Assembly: GCA_028023455.1 (NCBI GenBank)
Contig: JAQFVV010000001.1
Span: 21,647,401 to 21,711,400, forward strand
DNA from: Epiperipatus broadwayi
Lineage: Eukaryota > Onychophora > Udeonychophora > Euonychophora > Peripatidae
Length of the DNA: 64,000 bases
Direction: 5' to 3'
Positions 12,483-26,400 of this stretch are shown here, in pieces (within the stretch, counting starts at the first letter, position 1; each line of letters starts with the position of its first letter). Both the position numbers and the translations under genes were made by a program. The notes below the pieces were generated by a model. The model was not told the DNA's origin. It ran no database searches and was given only the letters and a program-made list of their open reading frames with translations.

Positions 12483-14744
12483 CTTTCTTTATGTTTTCTC
12501 ATATATATTTATTTAAATTTAATTCATGTCAGAATTATAATTGTTGCTATTTTGGGGGTAGAGATATTGATGACAGATCATTTTGTATGTGTTTATTTTA
12601 AATGCTTTTGCTATTATTATCATTTTGGGGGTAGATGAAATTTATATCATGTCATTCTGTATATGCCTTATTTTAAATGCTTTACAAACATTTAAAAAAA
12701 ATGAGAGATATTATTATTAAAGGAAATGTTTTGAGTGAATCATATCAGAAGTTATTGTCAAATGCTTAGCCTTATAAAATTGTGTGACTATTGAGCTAAA
12801 ACATCATCATTTTCTTATAAAAGTGCATGGAAATAGTTTTAAAAATTTAATATGCATTTCTTATTATTTCTTATTATTATTATCATAAATTTAAGGCCAG
12901 ATACAAGCTGATTACTGCTTGGAAAAATTTTTGATCATATTCTGGTGCACTAACTCGCAAGAATATTGTAGATATGAAAGTTTTACTTGTAGAAGTTGAT
13001 GTTTCAACCTGTATATAATGTGGATGGACAAAAAAATCTCCACCAAACCAGTGAAGCCGTAGCTCACTAAGATATTTATGCTATATTTATAAAGTATTTA
13101 AACACAGTGGAAGAGTTTTTCCACTTGATTATTCTCTACCCTGTAAGATTTCTTTATTGATGGCCAGAGGCAATAGGTACACCTAAGTCTTTTTGTATGA
13201 CTAACAATAAAAATCCTAGCATATCTCAACCTTAGTGAAAAGGTTTTCTCTTATTTGGGTCACTGCCTGCCTCCTGTTAATGTTTGATATTCCTTACGAG
13301 TGTATAAAAGATAGCTATTATAAGCATTATTTATAAATGTCGAATACAAGGTTGCAAACTCAATTTGATGTCAGGATAAATGCAGATAATGTATGTATGA
13401 TTAGTGTACTTGAATATTGTTTTGTTGATCTAGTTTAATTTATCAATTAGAGTCAAGAGTAATGAAGTTAATAAATGTAAAATTAAGAGTTAAATAAAAC
13501 CTAAGAATGTTTAAGTGTAAGCAATGGATATATGAAATTATCTCATAAATATTTCCACAGCCAGCTGAGAACTTCGCTGGAAAGGTAATATTATTAAAAT
13601 ATTATTATGTCATAAGAACATGAGTATAGAGTATGTGCACTGTGATGATGATTGATTTAGATACCGATTTGTTTGCATTAACTTAGTCCCACTATCCATA
13701 AAGTATCTCTATTGTAAAGATTAAGCAAAAGAATGTTAGATCAAAATGATGGAATAAAATTAGTAAATTTGCAAAGGAATGTTAATTTAAAATAGTTAAA
13801 TAAAATTATTAAATTTTATTATGGGGAAGAATTAGCTCTCAAAACAAATCAGTAATTTAAAAGCATTAAACACGGGAAGAAATTTGGTATTCGCTGTATC
13901 TAGGATAAAAATGAAAGTGAAAATATAATATATGTGGAGGTAAATAATTTTTTTTTATTTCATATTAATATTAATCCATAGTAATCATGATTCTCTGATA
14001 ATTAGGAAGTGAATATTGATATTTTGAACCTATAGATAATATCCATTGATTTAGGGATATTTATCTGTTTAGTTTTATTTTTATCATAATACAGTTGTAA
14101 AACAGGGGAAAGCCATGCAAGTCATCAAATGAATGTTTATATTCGGTATTGAATTATAGTCTGTCAATAAAATTTGTTATTTGTTTTAAATAAAATTTGC
14201 GTATGTCTCAATGTTTTTGTGGGTTATTATTATCTAGACATCTCAATCCAATCATATATCAATATATTATTATTAATATTTGAATCATCATTTTCGTAAA
14301 TAATATCTGGTAAATTATTTAAAATGGTTAATTTCCGATACTTAGAATTACTAAATAATTTAATATAGTTGAAAAATAAATTATGAGTAGGGATAGTTAT
14401 TGAGTGATAGTGAGTGCAAGGGGAGGGCATAAAATCCTTTCCCCATCCCTTGTATTCAAACACCTCTCTAGATGCACTTCTTTATAATTTTGTTATAATT
14501 GTGAATATGTTTAGAATGTATTTCTAAAAGATTTAATAAGCTTAAATTATTTTGAGCTTTAATGTAAATAGAAGTTAAACTGCATTAAAGAAAACCCAAG
14601 ATCACCTTGGAGGAGATCATGAGAGGAGTGTTTATCACCAATAATCTGTGCAGCTTATTCGATTTTCACACCTAATTGTTCTAAAACCCTGAGAAGAGAT
14701 TATAATGGAAGAAATGAGTTAGTAGAATGTAAAATAGATAATAG
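12483..14744. other. Mixed AT-rich DNA, no gene recognised
   Basis: The part around 12.9-13.4 kb is more complex than its surroundings but gives no recognisable protein. The 77-codon minus-strand frame at 14230-14463 is rich in Asn and Ile and has no motif; I treat it as chance. Confidence 0.4.
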
Positions 14745-14872
14745 TGTAATAGACCTATGGATGTGAAGTTGGTGGAGGAGTGGATCAGGAAGGTGGAAAT
14801 GGATATAGAACTTTGTAATTGGAACAAAATTTTAATTGTGGCTTTAATGATGGTGAATGGATTGTGCTGAGA
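14745..14872 (+). pseudogene. Possible gag relic of an LTR retrotransposon
   Basis: One frame reads MDVKLVEEWIRKVEMDIEL followed by a Cys-Asn-Trp-Asn segment, then an alanine/leucine/methionine stretch ending in a stop at about 14871. The arrangement of a Trp-containing EEWIRKVE helix and a downstream hydrophobic helix resembles the start of the retrotransposon Gag domain of Ty3/gypsy elements. Only about 40 residues are open and nothing matching protease or reverse transcriptase follows. The match is by eye and could be coincidence. Confidence 0.25.
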
Positions 14873-15630
14873 ATAACAAGAATTTCCAAAGATATTAATA
14901 TTATCGATTTTAATGCATTCTCGATGTTCTCTTAATCGATTGATTGATTATTTAGTAACCCATTCATTAAATATTATTACTGAAAGTTATTGAAGTGAGA
15001 TTTAATCTTTATATTTTATTAAAGTTGCAATTTGGTGCCCTGGAAATTAAGATTATAGATGTTCTGTACCATCATCATCATCCCAGTAGGCTTTAGAAAT
15101 AGCATTAGCTGGGAATGATGAAGCACCCATCATGATGAAGCATCCATCGATCCATCCTTAAAATGTTATAATTGGCATGCAACTTAGCTGCAAGAATTTA
15201 AATGCCATATAGATTTAAATATAGGTTATAATTAATGCATAGTGTGGTCACCCGAGTTGAAATAATTATTGAGGGTGTGTGACCATTTAAATAAAGTGAT
15301 AATTAGCTTAAACTGTCTGATAATATATATGATATTTGTAAACTTCCAATCATTTTAGTTCTATTTGAAATACAATGTGGATGACCGATAGAAAGATTAC
15401 AAAATACACTTTATATCAATTTAATAAGTTTTTATAAAATTAACAAAGTAAAGCATAACTTTTCATTTGTTAGAATTGACTCTTATTTAGTTACAATTGG
15501 CTTGTTATGCAGTCACACGAAGGAGATTGTACTTAGAAACTATTTAATTTATACTTAGGAAATTCATTTTAGTTAAAATTGGCCCATAACGTGGACAACC
15601 TATTAAACAGTATATTTCTCTAAACTTACA

Positions 15631-15676
<46 letters not shown>

Positions 15677-15878
15677 TAAATATGTTAAATGAAATTAAGT
15701 AGACTGAGGGTGGTTATTATCTTAAGAATCTATGAGGCCCACTTTCTTAGCAGAATAAACATGATTATAATACACACTAGTTGAAAGTATACTTTGTCTC
15801 CTTAATTTTATTTAATATATTTAATCACTGTTGTAGTATTTTAAAATTATTATTAATATTGACAAAGAACCTAAATAT

Positions 15879-15920
<42 letters not shown>

Positions 15921-16002
15921 CTGTGAGTAATTAGAAAAGGTAATTTAATCATGAATCAAAGCACGTGTAAATAATATCATTTGCCCCATTACAGAAACAA
16001 CT
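14873..16002. repeat. Non-coding DNA with two TA-TG composite microsatellites
   Basis: Two similar composite tracts, (TA)n followed by (TG)n, lie at about 15629-15676 and 15878-15920. A third of the same design is at 57418-57455. Near 15070 there is a short CATCATCAT run. No gene is seen. Confidence 0.8.
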
Positions 16003-16185
16003 ATGTCACTCTTAATACCTACATTTCAAATTAAAAATCAAGTTTTGCAGGCTAGACTAGTAGTCTCATCACTTTATGATATAATAAAAATAAAAATAAT
16101 TGAATGGTTATTATGTGGCTTTCAAGCACCAGAGGTAATACAGGAACTTTTAGGTCTTAAATCTGCTTCTCTATCCCTGCACTAA

Positions 16186-19100
16186 GATGCATAAAGATTT
16201 GATACAATATAACATTTTTGTAAACATGTTTGATTTTTACAGTTGATATTACAAACATGGTGGTATTTTTAAACTCAAACTTGCAACAAAGAATTAAAAT
16301 AAAACCATTAATATTTTATCTAATATGGAAGAAATAGGAAATTTCATTTTAAATGTTATTTCTATAATCCTTAATTTTTTATATTAATATATAGTATTCA
16401 TGTTAGTTTCATTTGCTACATTTCAATTAGTGCACAAATAAAGCAACTTACTAACTTTTTAATCACACACATACTTATGTCTTTCTAGCAGTTTTTTTAC
16501 AAAGAAACTGTAAAAGAGAAAACAATAATCACTAAGCTAAACAAGCATTAGATAATAAAATTTTATAGGATTTTGTTTTCATTATTTTATCCTCTAGTTA
16601 ACAATATCTATTACTTGAATAAAAAGAAAACGTAATCTTTTTGAAAACATTAGAAAATATTTACTTAGATTTAAACCCCACTTCGTGATCATGGAAAGTA
16701 TATTTACTAATCATTGTATTATGATGATGTTCATAAATATACTTATAGCTTAATGGTGCAAAGTGTTTGTTAAAATTTATGAAGTTTTTCTAAATATTCA
16801 GATAATGGAATAAAAGTTATAAGCAATAGAAAAATGCCAACGATGATGATCCTAAATTATAGTATTATACTGCTTAAACACAAATATATATATATATATA
16901 TATATGTAAAGAGAGATGGGGGAGGGAGAAAAAGAAAGAAAGACGGCAGAAAATGTATTATTATTAAAACTAATTATTAGGTAGATGATTAATCGTATAT
17001 GATTTAAATTAGTTAAATAATATATTTTATTGAAATAAAATACTGTCGCGAAACTTATGATTTAAGATTATTTATACTGCTCAGGTTTAATCATAAAAGC
17101 TTCCCGCAATTAAAAAAGAACTGTGCAGGTGAGAAAAACTGTATTTTCAAAGAATATCATTAATCACCACTAATTATAAGTAATCTGCCTCACTTAACTA
17201 TATGGTTTGCTTTATAATATTTGTAAATAAAAGCACGGTATAAATTATTAACTTTAAGAACTTAACATAACCAATAATAAGTACGCTGATAATAAGATTA
17301 ATCTAACATAATATTAATCAAAGGGAAGAACTTGAAAACACGCAAAATTCTTATTAAATCCTAGAGAAAAACACGAGTTTAAAAATAATTTAGATTTTAT
17401 ATACATGTAAATATGAAGAACCATTAATTTCTGGTTATTACTTTATATTATAAAATATTGATGTTTTAGATATTTTTTTAGCAATTTTTATATAATGTAA
17501 TCAAGTACATATTCTTGTCGTTTTCATTGTTTAATTTGGATGTCTTATAATTACTGTTACCATCAGAAGATTCACGTCACAAATTACGTTTATAATAATA
17601 TTTTAATCACTGAAACACAGGCTTATTATTTTTGTATGCATCTGTTATTTTTCTATAGTGTTTTTATGAAACTTTACTGCATATGTTTAATAGAGGTTTG
17701 TCTGGGTTGGCTAGTACAGATAAAATACCTTAAATCCAAATATCTTATTATTCAAAATTTTTCTTAACCAATAAAATTTCACAGGTAATCTTTAACTTTT
17801 TACAATAAAAAAAAATTGCTTGTACACACAATTACAAATGAATTCAAAAGAAAAATGAAACATTCAATAAATACATATATATTAATAAATATAATTACAA
17901 TTAGTTGCCTGATTTTTTTTAACTTAGCAAAGTTTGGGTTTATAATAAGAAAGTAAAAGATTTACAAATTTGAAAAAATTCTGAAATCAGGGATTTCAGA
18001 TTGATAGGGCTTTTCATTCAGTAAAAACCCAAAATATCATTAACTGAGTTATACAGTTAAATGCATCAGATTTCTGAAAATAAAAATTTTCAAATTTCAC
18101 TCAGCTCAGGTTTAAGCCATGGAATAAATAAGTAGATGTATTATGCTATGATGCTTTTAAATAATTTACATCTTTTATTTGAAGTTTTACATCAGACAAT
18201 TTATTACTATTTTTACATTTTCTTATCTAATAACTCTCAATAAAGTTTTAATATATTGTATTTTAATTTTATAATGGTTCATTTCTTTTTTGCCTGTTAT
18301 TTGTATTTTTAAAAAAAAAAAAATTTCAGCTCTATATTTTTAAATTAAAATATATATAAGCTCTAATACATACCATAATTATGGTATAAATTATTATGAA
18401 AATAGCTCTAATATATGTCTGTGTACTCTTAATACTGATTTTACTTCTACTTAGAATCAACATTTATCTGAAGCTTTTTATAATTAAATCCTTCTGTATG
18501 GTTTTTAAACAATGTTTTCAGTATCACCTTATTGTTCTATTTACAACAAATTCAACTCTTGTAATTTTTAACTGCTAGTCCAAAAATTCCTATTACTTTA
18601 ACATCTTACCATAGTTTTCAAATTTACCACAGATATTATAAAACTATTTTAAATTTTTTTAAATGATTTTCTATCTTTTTTCTATTTCTTCACCATCATG
18701 AACATATATGCTAGAATAATTGCCAGTTCTCTTGTAACGACATTCAGTTTAACCAATACTTGCTACTGCAATCTAAGAGTGACATTTTTTACACTTTTTA
18801 TCATTTTCTTCTTACAAAACATTTAATTGCATGCTTTGCCATCTCTGATAATAATTTTATCATCTAGCTTCTTCATACTACTAATATTTATTTCATGTAC
18901 CTATTTTTATAATATTTTTTAAAAATTTCAATGCCTTAATCATTTTTCTGTTTACAATATTTCTGCAGTGATGATGTAATCATGCTTTGCACATTCACTC
19001 TCTTACAGTTATCTATAGCATTCGTTTACTGTTTTATATTTATTTAATAGTAAAAACAGAAACTAAAAATATATATTGACTTATTAATTTTTTTAAAATG

Positions 19101-21440
19101 CTAATATTTTAATATTATACAGATAAGTTAATAAAAAATTGCTAAAACATAAGTAATTGGTTGTTTCTTTTTTCTCAAAGTAGTCACGGATGCTTGTGAT
19201 GACTCTTACAAGAGTGCAACTTGTGTTTAAATCTTGAAAATGAATATCATAGATTTTTTGTGAATTGTTTACACATTTATGATTATTTTTCCAAAATATG
19301 TATGAAATATTTATTTTTTGACAAAAATATTATAATTAGACTCAGATTTTATTTGAAAATATTTGTTTACAAATGAATGCAAGTCAAGAGAAATGTAACA
19401 ACATAAAGTAAAAAATTATGATTAGTTAAAAAAGAAATGCCTCTATAAACATTGAGTAGGGGTATTTTTTGTTATTTTTTTAATAATTATAGGTGAAAAA
19501 TTAACTTTTAAAATATAATTTCATTGTTTTATGTGTTCTTAGAAAAAAAGTCATTTAGATTTTAGAAATGAACTTCAAATAAATTTCATTTCACTCCTAA
19601 TACATTTTATCAGCAATCACAAAATTAAAAAAAAAGATATTGCTTTATGTATTTTAGATTATGACTTTATTATATGTTTGCAAAGTTAAAATATTATTTT
19701 AAGAATGATTTTTATTTCTAAATTCATATTTCTAAAAATAATTTTAAAAATAAAAAATGTAATAATCAATAAAGGTTTATTTATTAAAATAAAAAGTTGG
19801 TTCTGTAACTCAAATGATCATCAGAGGCAATCAAAAAATGTTGAGTTATTGAAAGAGTTAAAATAGACAAATATAATAGAACCATTGGGTTAAATCCTGG
19901 AAATTGAATAGTTTTTACTTCTTTTTCTGAATAACTTTAACTATAATTTCAAATTTATCTCTTCAATAACAATCTATTAACAATTTTTAAAATCTAAATT
20001 TATAGATTATATTATATTCTTAAACTAATTATTTTGTGTCTAAAATTCAGCAAAGGCCTAACTATTTTTTAAAAGCAGTATTACAGTATTTCTAATTAAA
20101 AACAATTGCAGAAATAAACAAGTAAAATTTGTATTGCATATAGATTTAAATTATATAAATGTAAAAAGAAAAAAAATTAAGTTCAATGCATAATTTTAAG
20201 AGAGAAAAAGAGCAAAGTACAGATAAGGTTTACAAATCATAAAATCATGGCCATAAACTATAATTGAATACACATGACTCAAAAGTAATGAATAAAGTTA
20301 TTGATTTATTATGTAGTGGTAAATTACACAGTGTTTACAAATAGTCACTAAAATTTTTAAACTTCAAGTAAACTTATTCGCACATACTCACTTGTGTATA
20401 TATATATATGTATAATAATAAAAATTATGAATACAACCAAATGACTTTAAAAAGCATATATAATATATATTTAAAAGTATTAGATAATGTGTTATAAATT
20501 ATAATACTACAAAGGTTTAAATTAAAATACAAACCTTAAAAGTTACAAAATGTTACTTATATAACATTATAATAATAAAAATAATCGAATAATTTAATAA
20601 TTCATTCTATTTACTAAAACTTTATTCAAATGTTTTAGTAAAACAAATAAAAAAGTAAGAATAATGTTTGCATATATTAAAATTGTTTATCTATGCTAAT
20701 TTATAGACTATTAACAAAGAATAATAACTGCATTGTTTTAATGTTATACGAATCCTTTTAAAATAATCTTACCAATATTTGCATTTTAATTACTGGCCGT
20801 CAAATAATATTTGCTTATTATATACAACGATTTTAGACAATTAATCTTATTAATAATTATTATTATATTTGTAATAGTAAAAAAATAACTGTAATAATTA
20901 AAATAAATGATAAACACAATTAACACTATTAATAAAGTAAGTAAACCATGTATTAACATTGATACCGTACTTTTCTCTTTCTGTAACTTTCCTTGGACAA
21001 ATTTTATATCTTTCAAATTTCCATATGACTCTCAAAACTTAAATAATTATTGAATGAAATTATTAATAGTAACAATGGACATTAATTTTGATGCCTATTA
21101 GATATATATTTGCAACGTATTCGTATATTAAGCTATTATTTTATTTCATTTCAATATTTTAATCAAAAATATAAAATTTGCCTGTCAGATTGTTTTTCTT
21201 AACTACATTAGACAATTTAATTTGTATGAATTAGTACAATGTCTTTATATAGAAATAGAAAACTGCTCTGGTTGTTTTATCTCAGAGAGAGAGAGAGTAA
21301 CAGACTCGGAACAAGATTCCGAGATTCATTCTCAGCTGAGCAGTAAAAATAAAATAAATATGTTCAAATTAAATAAATAAAACTGTTAAATGCTTAATAT
21401 GACAACTTAGCCTAAAACATCGCATGACCTTCTAAATAAC
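16186..21440. other. AT-rich non-coding DNA
   Basis: This contains a TA run at about 16883-16904, a GA-rich patch at 16908-16950, and a T/C-rich plus-strand stretch at 18650-19030 that resembles other decayed minus-strand LINE DNA here but gives no clear motif. Frames at 17540-17767 and 18396-18578 look like chance. A minus-strand frame at 20786-21016 has a lysine-rich start followed by a strongly hydrophobic segment that would pass as a membrane helix, but Ile/Leu/Tyr runs are expected from such AT-rich DNA. Confidence 0.4.
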
Positions 21441-21877
21441 CAACTTATGATTAATACATTGTGCAGGCTTAAACCTGCATTTATATATGTAATATATGCA
21501 AAATTCGACCTCAGACTTTTACACGACCCACCACTTTCAGTGCCATCTCATATTGCTGACCCACCTGATCACATACATGTTGAAAAGATAAATAATCACC
21601 AATATATGTATTTTATGCTAAACCAGCAATCATCAGTTGGTCTAGATTACTATCCTCACACATATATACAACCAGTGCTCGGCTTTACATTAAGATAGTC
21701 AATCATATATGTGTGGGGATACTAATCTAGACCAACTGATGATTACTGGTTTAGCATGAAATACGGATATTGGTGATTATTTATCTTTTCAACATGTATG
21801 TGATCAGGTGGGTCAGCAATATGAGATGGCACTGAGAGTGGTGGGTCGTGTGAAAGTCTGAGTTCAACTTATGATTA
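21441..21877. repeat. Fold-back copy of family E flanked by a 13-bp direct repeat
   Basis: Arms of about 160 bp (21508-21667 and 21703-21863) are about 94% complementary by eye. Each carries CCCACCTGATCACATACATG and CAGTTGGTCTAGATTA. The element is bracketed by a perfect direct repeat CAACTTATGATTA at 21441-21453 and 21865-21877, which looks like a target-site duplication. The left side has about 54 extra bases between that repeat and the arm, including a small GCAGG/CCTGC hairpin. Each arm is the 5' part of family E, also seen at 31.7 kb and 57.5-58.8 kb. The 83-codon frame at 21447-21698 lies inside the fold-back. Confidence 0.8.
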
Positions 21878-22283
21878 TAAATGAATAAAACATCATGTGA
21901 GCTAGACATATAACAAAAAAGTAAAAAATTATTAATTTTTTTCTTAGATTTCATATAGCAAAATAAATATCAACTTGTATAGCAAGTGTGAGTTTGTTCC
22001 ATTATTTTTAAGGTAATGTTCTGTAAAAGTCAGCAATTAAAAACTTTATCTTCTTTTTTTTTCATCAGATGTTTATTAGCTTTTTAATTACATTTACCTA
22101 TATAGTGCAATACTTTACAATTAAATATTTCTTAGAACTTAAATTTTAGTTTGTATTTTCCAACGAAAAATGAAAAACACAAATTAAGTATAGCAGCTGT
22201 ACCAATTAGCAAATATAAAACAAAATCATCTTTGTCATGGCAATTAAACTGTCTTTTATCTAAATTTTATTTCCAAAACTTAT

Positions 22284-22534
22284 ATCTCTAATATTAGTAA
22301 TATAAACATTCAGGCATTTATACAGAAAAGATAACTATAACTATATATATATATAAACATGTTTATTCATGCTTAGCATGCTTTTGATATACTCATAGCT
22401 CATTTAGTTATGAATATATGTAATATATCAAAAGCATGCTAAGCATAAATAAAAGCATTTAGATAATATATATATATATATATAATTACCTTTTCTGTGT
22501 AAATGCCCAAACATTTATATTTCTAATATTACAT
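22284..22534. repeat. Hairpin element with TA tracts inside both arms
   Basis: Arms of about 110 bp pair as inverted repeats. From outside in they share CTAATATTA, GCATTTAYACAGAAAAG, a TA run, and then TATGCTTAGCATGCTTTTGA or close variants of it. The TA run in the right arm differs in length from the left, as expected if each evolved by slippage after the inversion formed. No coding content. Confidence 0.75.
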
Positions 22535-22569
22535 TTTATTTGAAAATATATATACCAATTTAATATGAT

Positions 22570-23420
22570 TTTCAACTATTATCGCTCCATCTCATGATGA
22601 AGGTATCTTTAAGTTTAATCCAGTTTTTTAATTGTTAACATTTCTGTTTCATATTACTGCAAAAAACTTTTTATCTCATCTATCCACTTCATACATAATC
22701 TCCTTCTAGGTTTTTTCCATTCTCTTGGATTCCAGTTTAAGACATCAGCTGTTTCCATTTATTATCATTTCTTCTATTAATATTTTCAATCCAAATGAGT
22801 TTCAAGTTTTTAGTTTTTTCAGTGAAGTCACTGGTACCTATTCATTTTCTCATCCATGAATTTTTCTTTTAACCCATCACTGTTATCTAATATCCCTCTC
22901 AATACTTTGCTACATAATCTAAGTTTTTGTATTGTTTTTTTATTATGTGGCTGCAACCTCAAATACATAAATAAATCTTAGTAAGACTCATTTATTAAAA
23001 TCTTTCTTTTACATGATCATATCAATATTTTTAACATTAAATTTTTTTATCAAAAGCACTTGATCCAAATTTAGTTCTATGATTAACTTTATACATTATG
23101 GTTTTATCTATATTAATAATCAAACAAAAGTATATGAAGTTGTTAACTTCTTGTAATTCATTATCATCAATCTCTACTTTCTTCTTTTTTCAAAAAGCCT
23201 TTTTGCCATTTATTTTTAGTTCTATTTTTTTGCTTTCAGGACATTTCTTGAAGTGCTGATTCATTTTTTGCAGAAATAACTATTTCAACGGCAAAATTTT
23301 AAGCAATCTCCATTCCTATAATTTTTGTAGTTTTCCACTTTAGTTACAAAATATAAGGCTACTGCAAAAAGTTCTGCAGAAATGCAATCAGTTTTTAGTG
23401 TGTGCCTTTATCATTTTTAA
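22570..23420 (-). pseudogene. RTE-like LINE fossil, RT palm to C-terminus
   Basis: Translating the minus strand from about 23420 downward, with frame jumps, gives the end of a LINE polyprotein in the right order. First comes the RT motif C region as FAVEIVISAKNESALQEM (a normal copy would carry an F/Y-x-DD core, here mutated) near 23225-23300, followed by LKING. Next is a thumb-like segment KVEIDDNELQEVNNF near 23140-23185 and VNHRTKFGSSAF near 23050-23090. After these come FTEKTKNLKLIWIENINR and finally KWIDEIKSF near 22665-22690. This order matches RTE-clade LINE C-termini. There are many stops and at least several indels, and the catalytic aspartates are lost, so it is dead. The 5' portion is missing. 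Confidence 0.7.
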
Positions 23421-26400
23421 CCTTCTTAGTGTGTATTAATCTATTTTTTGTACTATGCTTTTTTTTTAAATAAAAAAAAAAGGTATATGTGTGCAAAATT
23501 AAATTTTAAAAAAATATTACTTAAATAAATTTCAATGTGTAATTATTTTTTTAATGAAATTCCATTGCATATTTCTTCAATCGTTTTAATATTGGTTTTT
23601 TTTTCTTGTTACCTTTTGAACATTTCCTGCTCTGAAACATTATTGTGAGAACAATTAAATCATTTTAAAATTTTAAATAAGTTAATTTTTTTTGGTTTTC
23701 TACTTGAATTCTCAAAATACTTCATATAAAATGGCTATAAAAAGATTTGTATTGTTATGAAATCTAATCATTACTATTATACTTTATAATAATATTCAAG
23801 GCTTCAGTCATTCCATAAATGTTTTTAAACTCAAATATCTACAAATATGATTCAAGTAGCACCTCATACTATATTTCATAGAACTATGCTTAATAGTTGG
23901 TGTGGCCTATTTTACTATAACTATTTGATATCTATATTATTATTTAAATGAAATGAGTATTCTTTATATATGATTCGTTTATAATTATTAGATTTTTAGA
24001 AATAAAAGAAGTTTGTAATTACTAATATATTCTTTTTCACTATTCTTAAATATCATGATATCTAATGCATTCTGCCAATCACTTGGTATAATTTTTAAAA
24101 TTTACTTAGTTTGGATATGACCTTGTCAATTATTTTTTGCTTTTTTCAGCTGCTTGTTTTAAAATATATATAATAATTTCATAATTTTTTGTATCCCCCC
24201 CCCGCTTTAATTGTCATGAATTTAATATTTTTACTCTTTATTTAAAACATACAGCATTTCAATTGATGGTATTAAGCTATTTGTCATATTTTTTATTATA
24301 ATATTTAAGTTAATTACTTATTAACTCTGTACTTAATAATGATTTGTAGAAATATAAATATCATTGGCATCAAATTTATTCTAATAAGTTTAGTTACTTT
24401 ATGCCCCCCCCCCAGTGTTCTCTCTAAGGTGTGTGCTATTTAGCACATGAAGATGATATATCTGTGCACAGTAAAATTCAAAAAGAATTTTTTCCTGTAC
24501 TGACAAACTGATGATCAAACTGCATTCGACATGCATGTTTACTCTGACCCTTGGTCTCAAGTCACATACATTCATTTAACATGAAAGCTTCTCTCTACCT
24601 TTATATGTTTCATGAGAGTAAACTTTTCATTTTAATTTATTTTTATCATAATCAATAAGGTATTATAGGTGTATTATTTTGTTAAATAAAACTATTACAT
24701 ATAATAAATTTATATTATTATATTATATACTGTATTATTTAAACTATATTGTTAAATTTATTTTTCTACTTGATTTATGCATACAAATTATTTCAATTCA
24801 ATAAAAAATGCACAGACAAAAAAAACGTGCACTATAGTTAGTAAAAATTGGAGGAAACATTATTCATTGCTATATATTTAATAAGACTGTGTAAATCACA
24901 TAATTCTAATAATTACATATATACTTATATATGTATGTGATTGATTCAGAAAGAAACATAAGTCACAAAGATTTAAGAGAAAATACATTTAAATATTCAT
25001 TATTAATTAAATTATTAAAAATTAATAAATCAGCAATATTAATATTATGTAGTAATATAACATCATATAAATATTACTAAATAGTAATTGAAGGTTCTTA
25101 TATTTTAAGAATTTAAACACTACAACATTATAGTTCTATCCTTTATGTAAATTATTCTATCTGAAATTATCAAAATTAGTACCTTAAACCAAATATATTA
25201 TGTAAACATTGCGATATAAATAAACAATAAAGGGCAGATAGAGTTATATATAGATGATTTTTTTCATTTACATAGATAGAAATACGTGCATATATTGTAA
25301 AACAGGCAAGGGTTCTGTGATGATGAACGATATAAAATTATACAGATATTATTTTTTATTTTGTCATTGATCACTTTTCACATAATGTACATTTTTAAAA
25401 GTACACTTTAATATTATAGATGCATGCTATGGGTTTATCTTTCATAATAAATATACAAACATATATTTATATGTATGTATACATATATGCTTTGCAATAC
25501 ATTTTTGATGACTGTATATTAAAATTATCGATATATTACATAAATTTAGAGAGGATATCAATTATTCAAACATACATTAAAACAGATAAAAAATGTTAAT
25601 ATACTAAAGTTGTAATTATTTATTAAGCACACAGGAAGTATATGTAAATACTTTTAAGATAGGCTATAACTTGTATCAAATGCACCTTGAAATTTTTATA
25701 ATAGGTAAGAAATATTTTTTATTTTGCCGATAGAGGGACCTCTCAAATCATGACTCAAGATAGCAACTTTTATAAAGATAAGAGCAGCCATCTTATTTTT
25801 AACTTAAATTTCCACTTATACAAGCCAATCTGAAGTATCTTGATTTGAGAGTGTGAAGTTGTTGCTCTCTCTGCTGTTTAAGTCCATTATTTTCTTTACA
25901 AATTAACCTTCACAAAATCTTTTTATTTAAGAGTTAATATTATGATCTTTATACTGGAAATATATAAACTATTGTAAAGTTATAATTAAGTAAAAAAGTA
26001 ATAATTATATGGTTAATTATTTAGGTCATATAATATTTGAGAACCATAATATCAGTTTGAGCATTTTATAGTTATACTTGTTTAATTTGAACAATGTTTT
26101 TATTTACATCTCTTAAGTCAGAATTGATATTAGAACTTCCTACCACTACATTAAGCAACACAATAAATCAGATGATCTCTCAAATAAAACCATAGATATA
26201 TTTAGTAAAGTTGAGATATTCATTATTGATTACAAATCACTCCCTCATAACAAATAAAAAATATATTTAATTAAATAATAATATCCAGTATCAAATCTAT
26301 AATTATGATAATTTTTCATGCTTATCCCTTTGTAAATTAAGCATCTTAATAAAGTTCAAAAAAAAAACAAATATAATAAATTATATGATTTAGATTAAAT

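Noticed and set aside
16003-16185. 60-codon frame with AG before it and an internal GT, possible exon
   Set aside because: The flanking splice signals are weak, the peptide has no recognisable pattern, and nothing nearby supports a gene.
20786-21016. Membrane-protein-like minus-strand frame
   Set aside because: The hydrophobic run is expected from AT-rich DNA and there is no other support.
21447-21698. 83-codon plus-strand frame as a gene
   Set aside because: It lies inside a fold-back repeat; treated as part of repeat family E, although the shared frame is noted as a finding.
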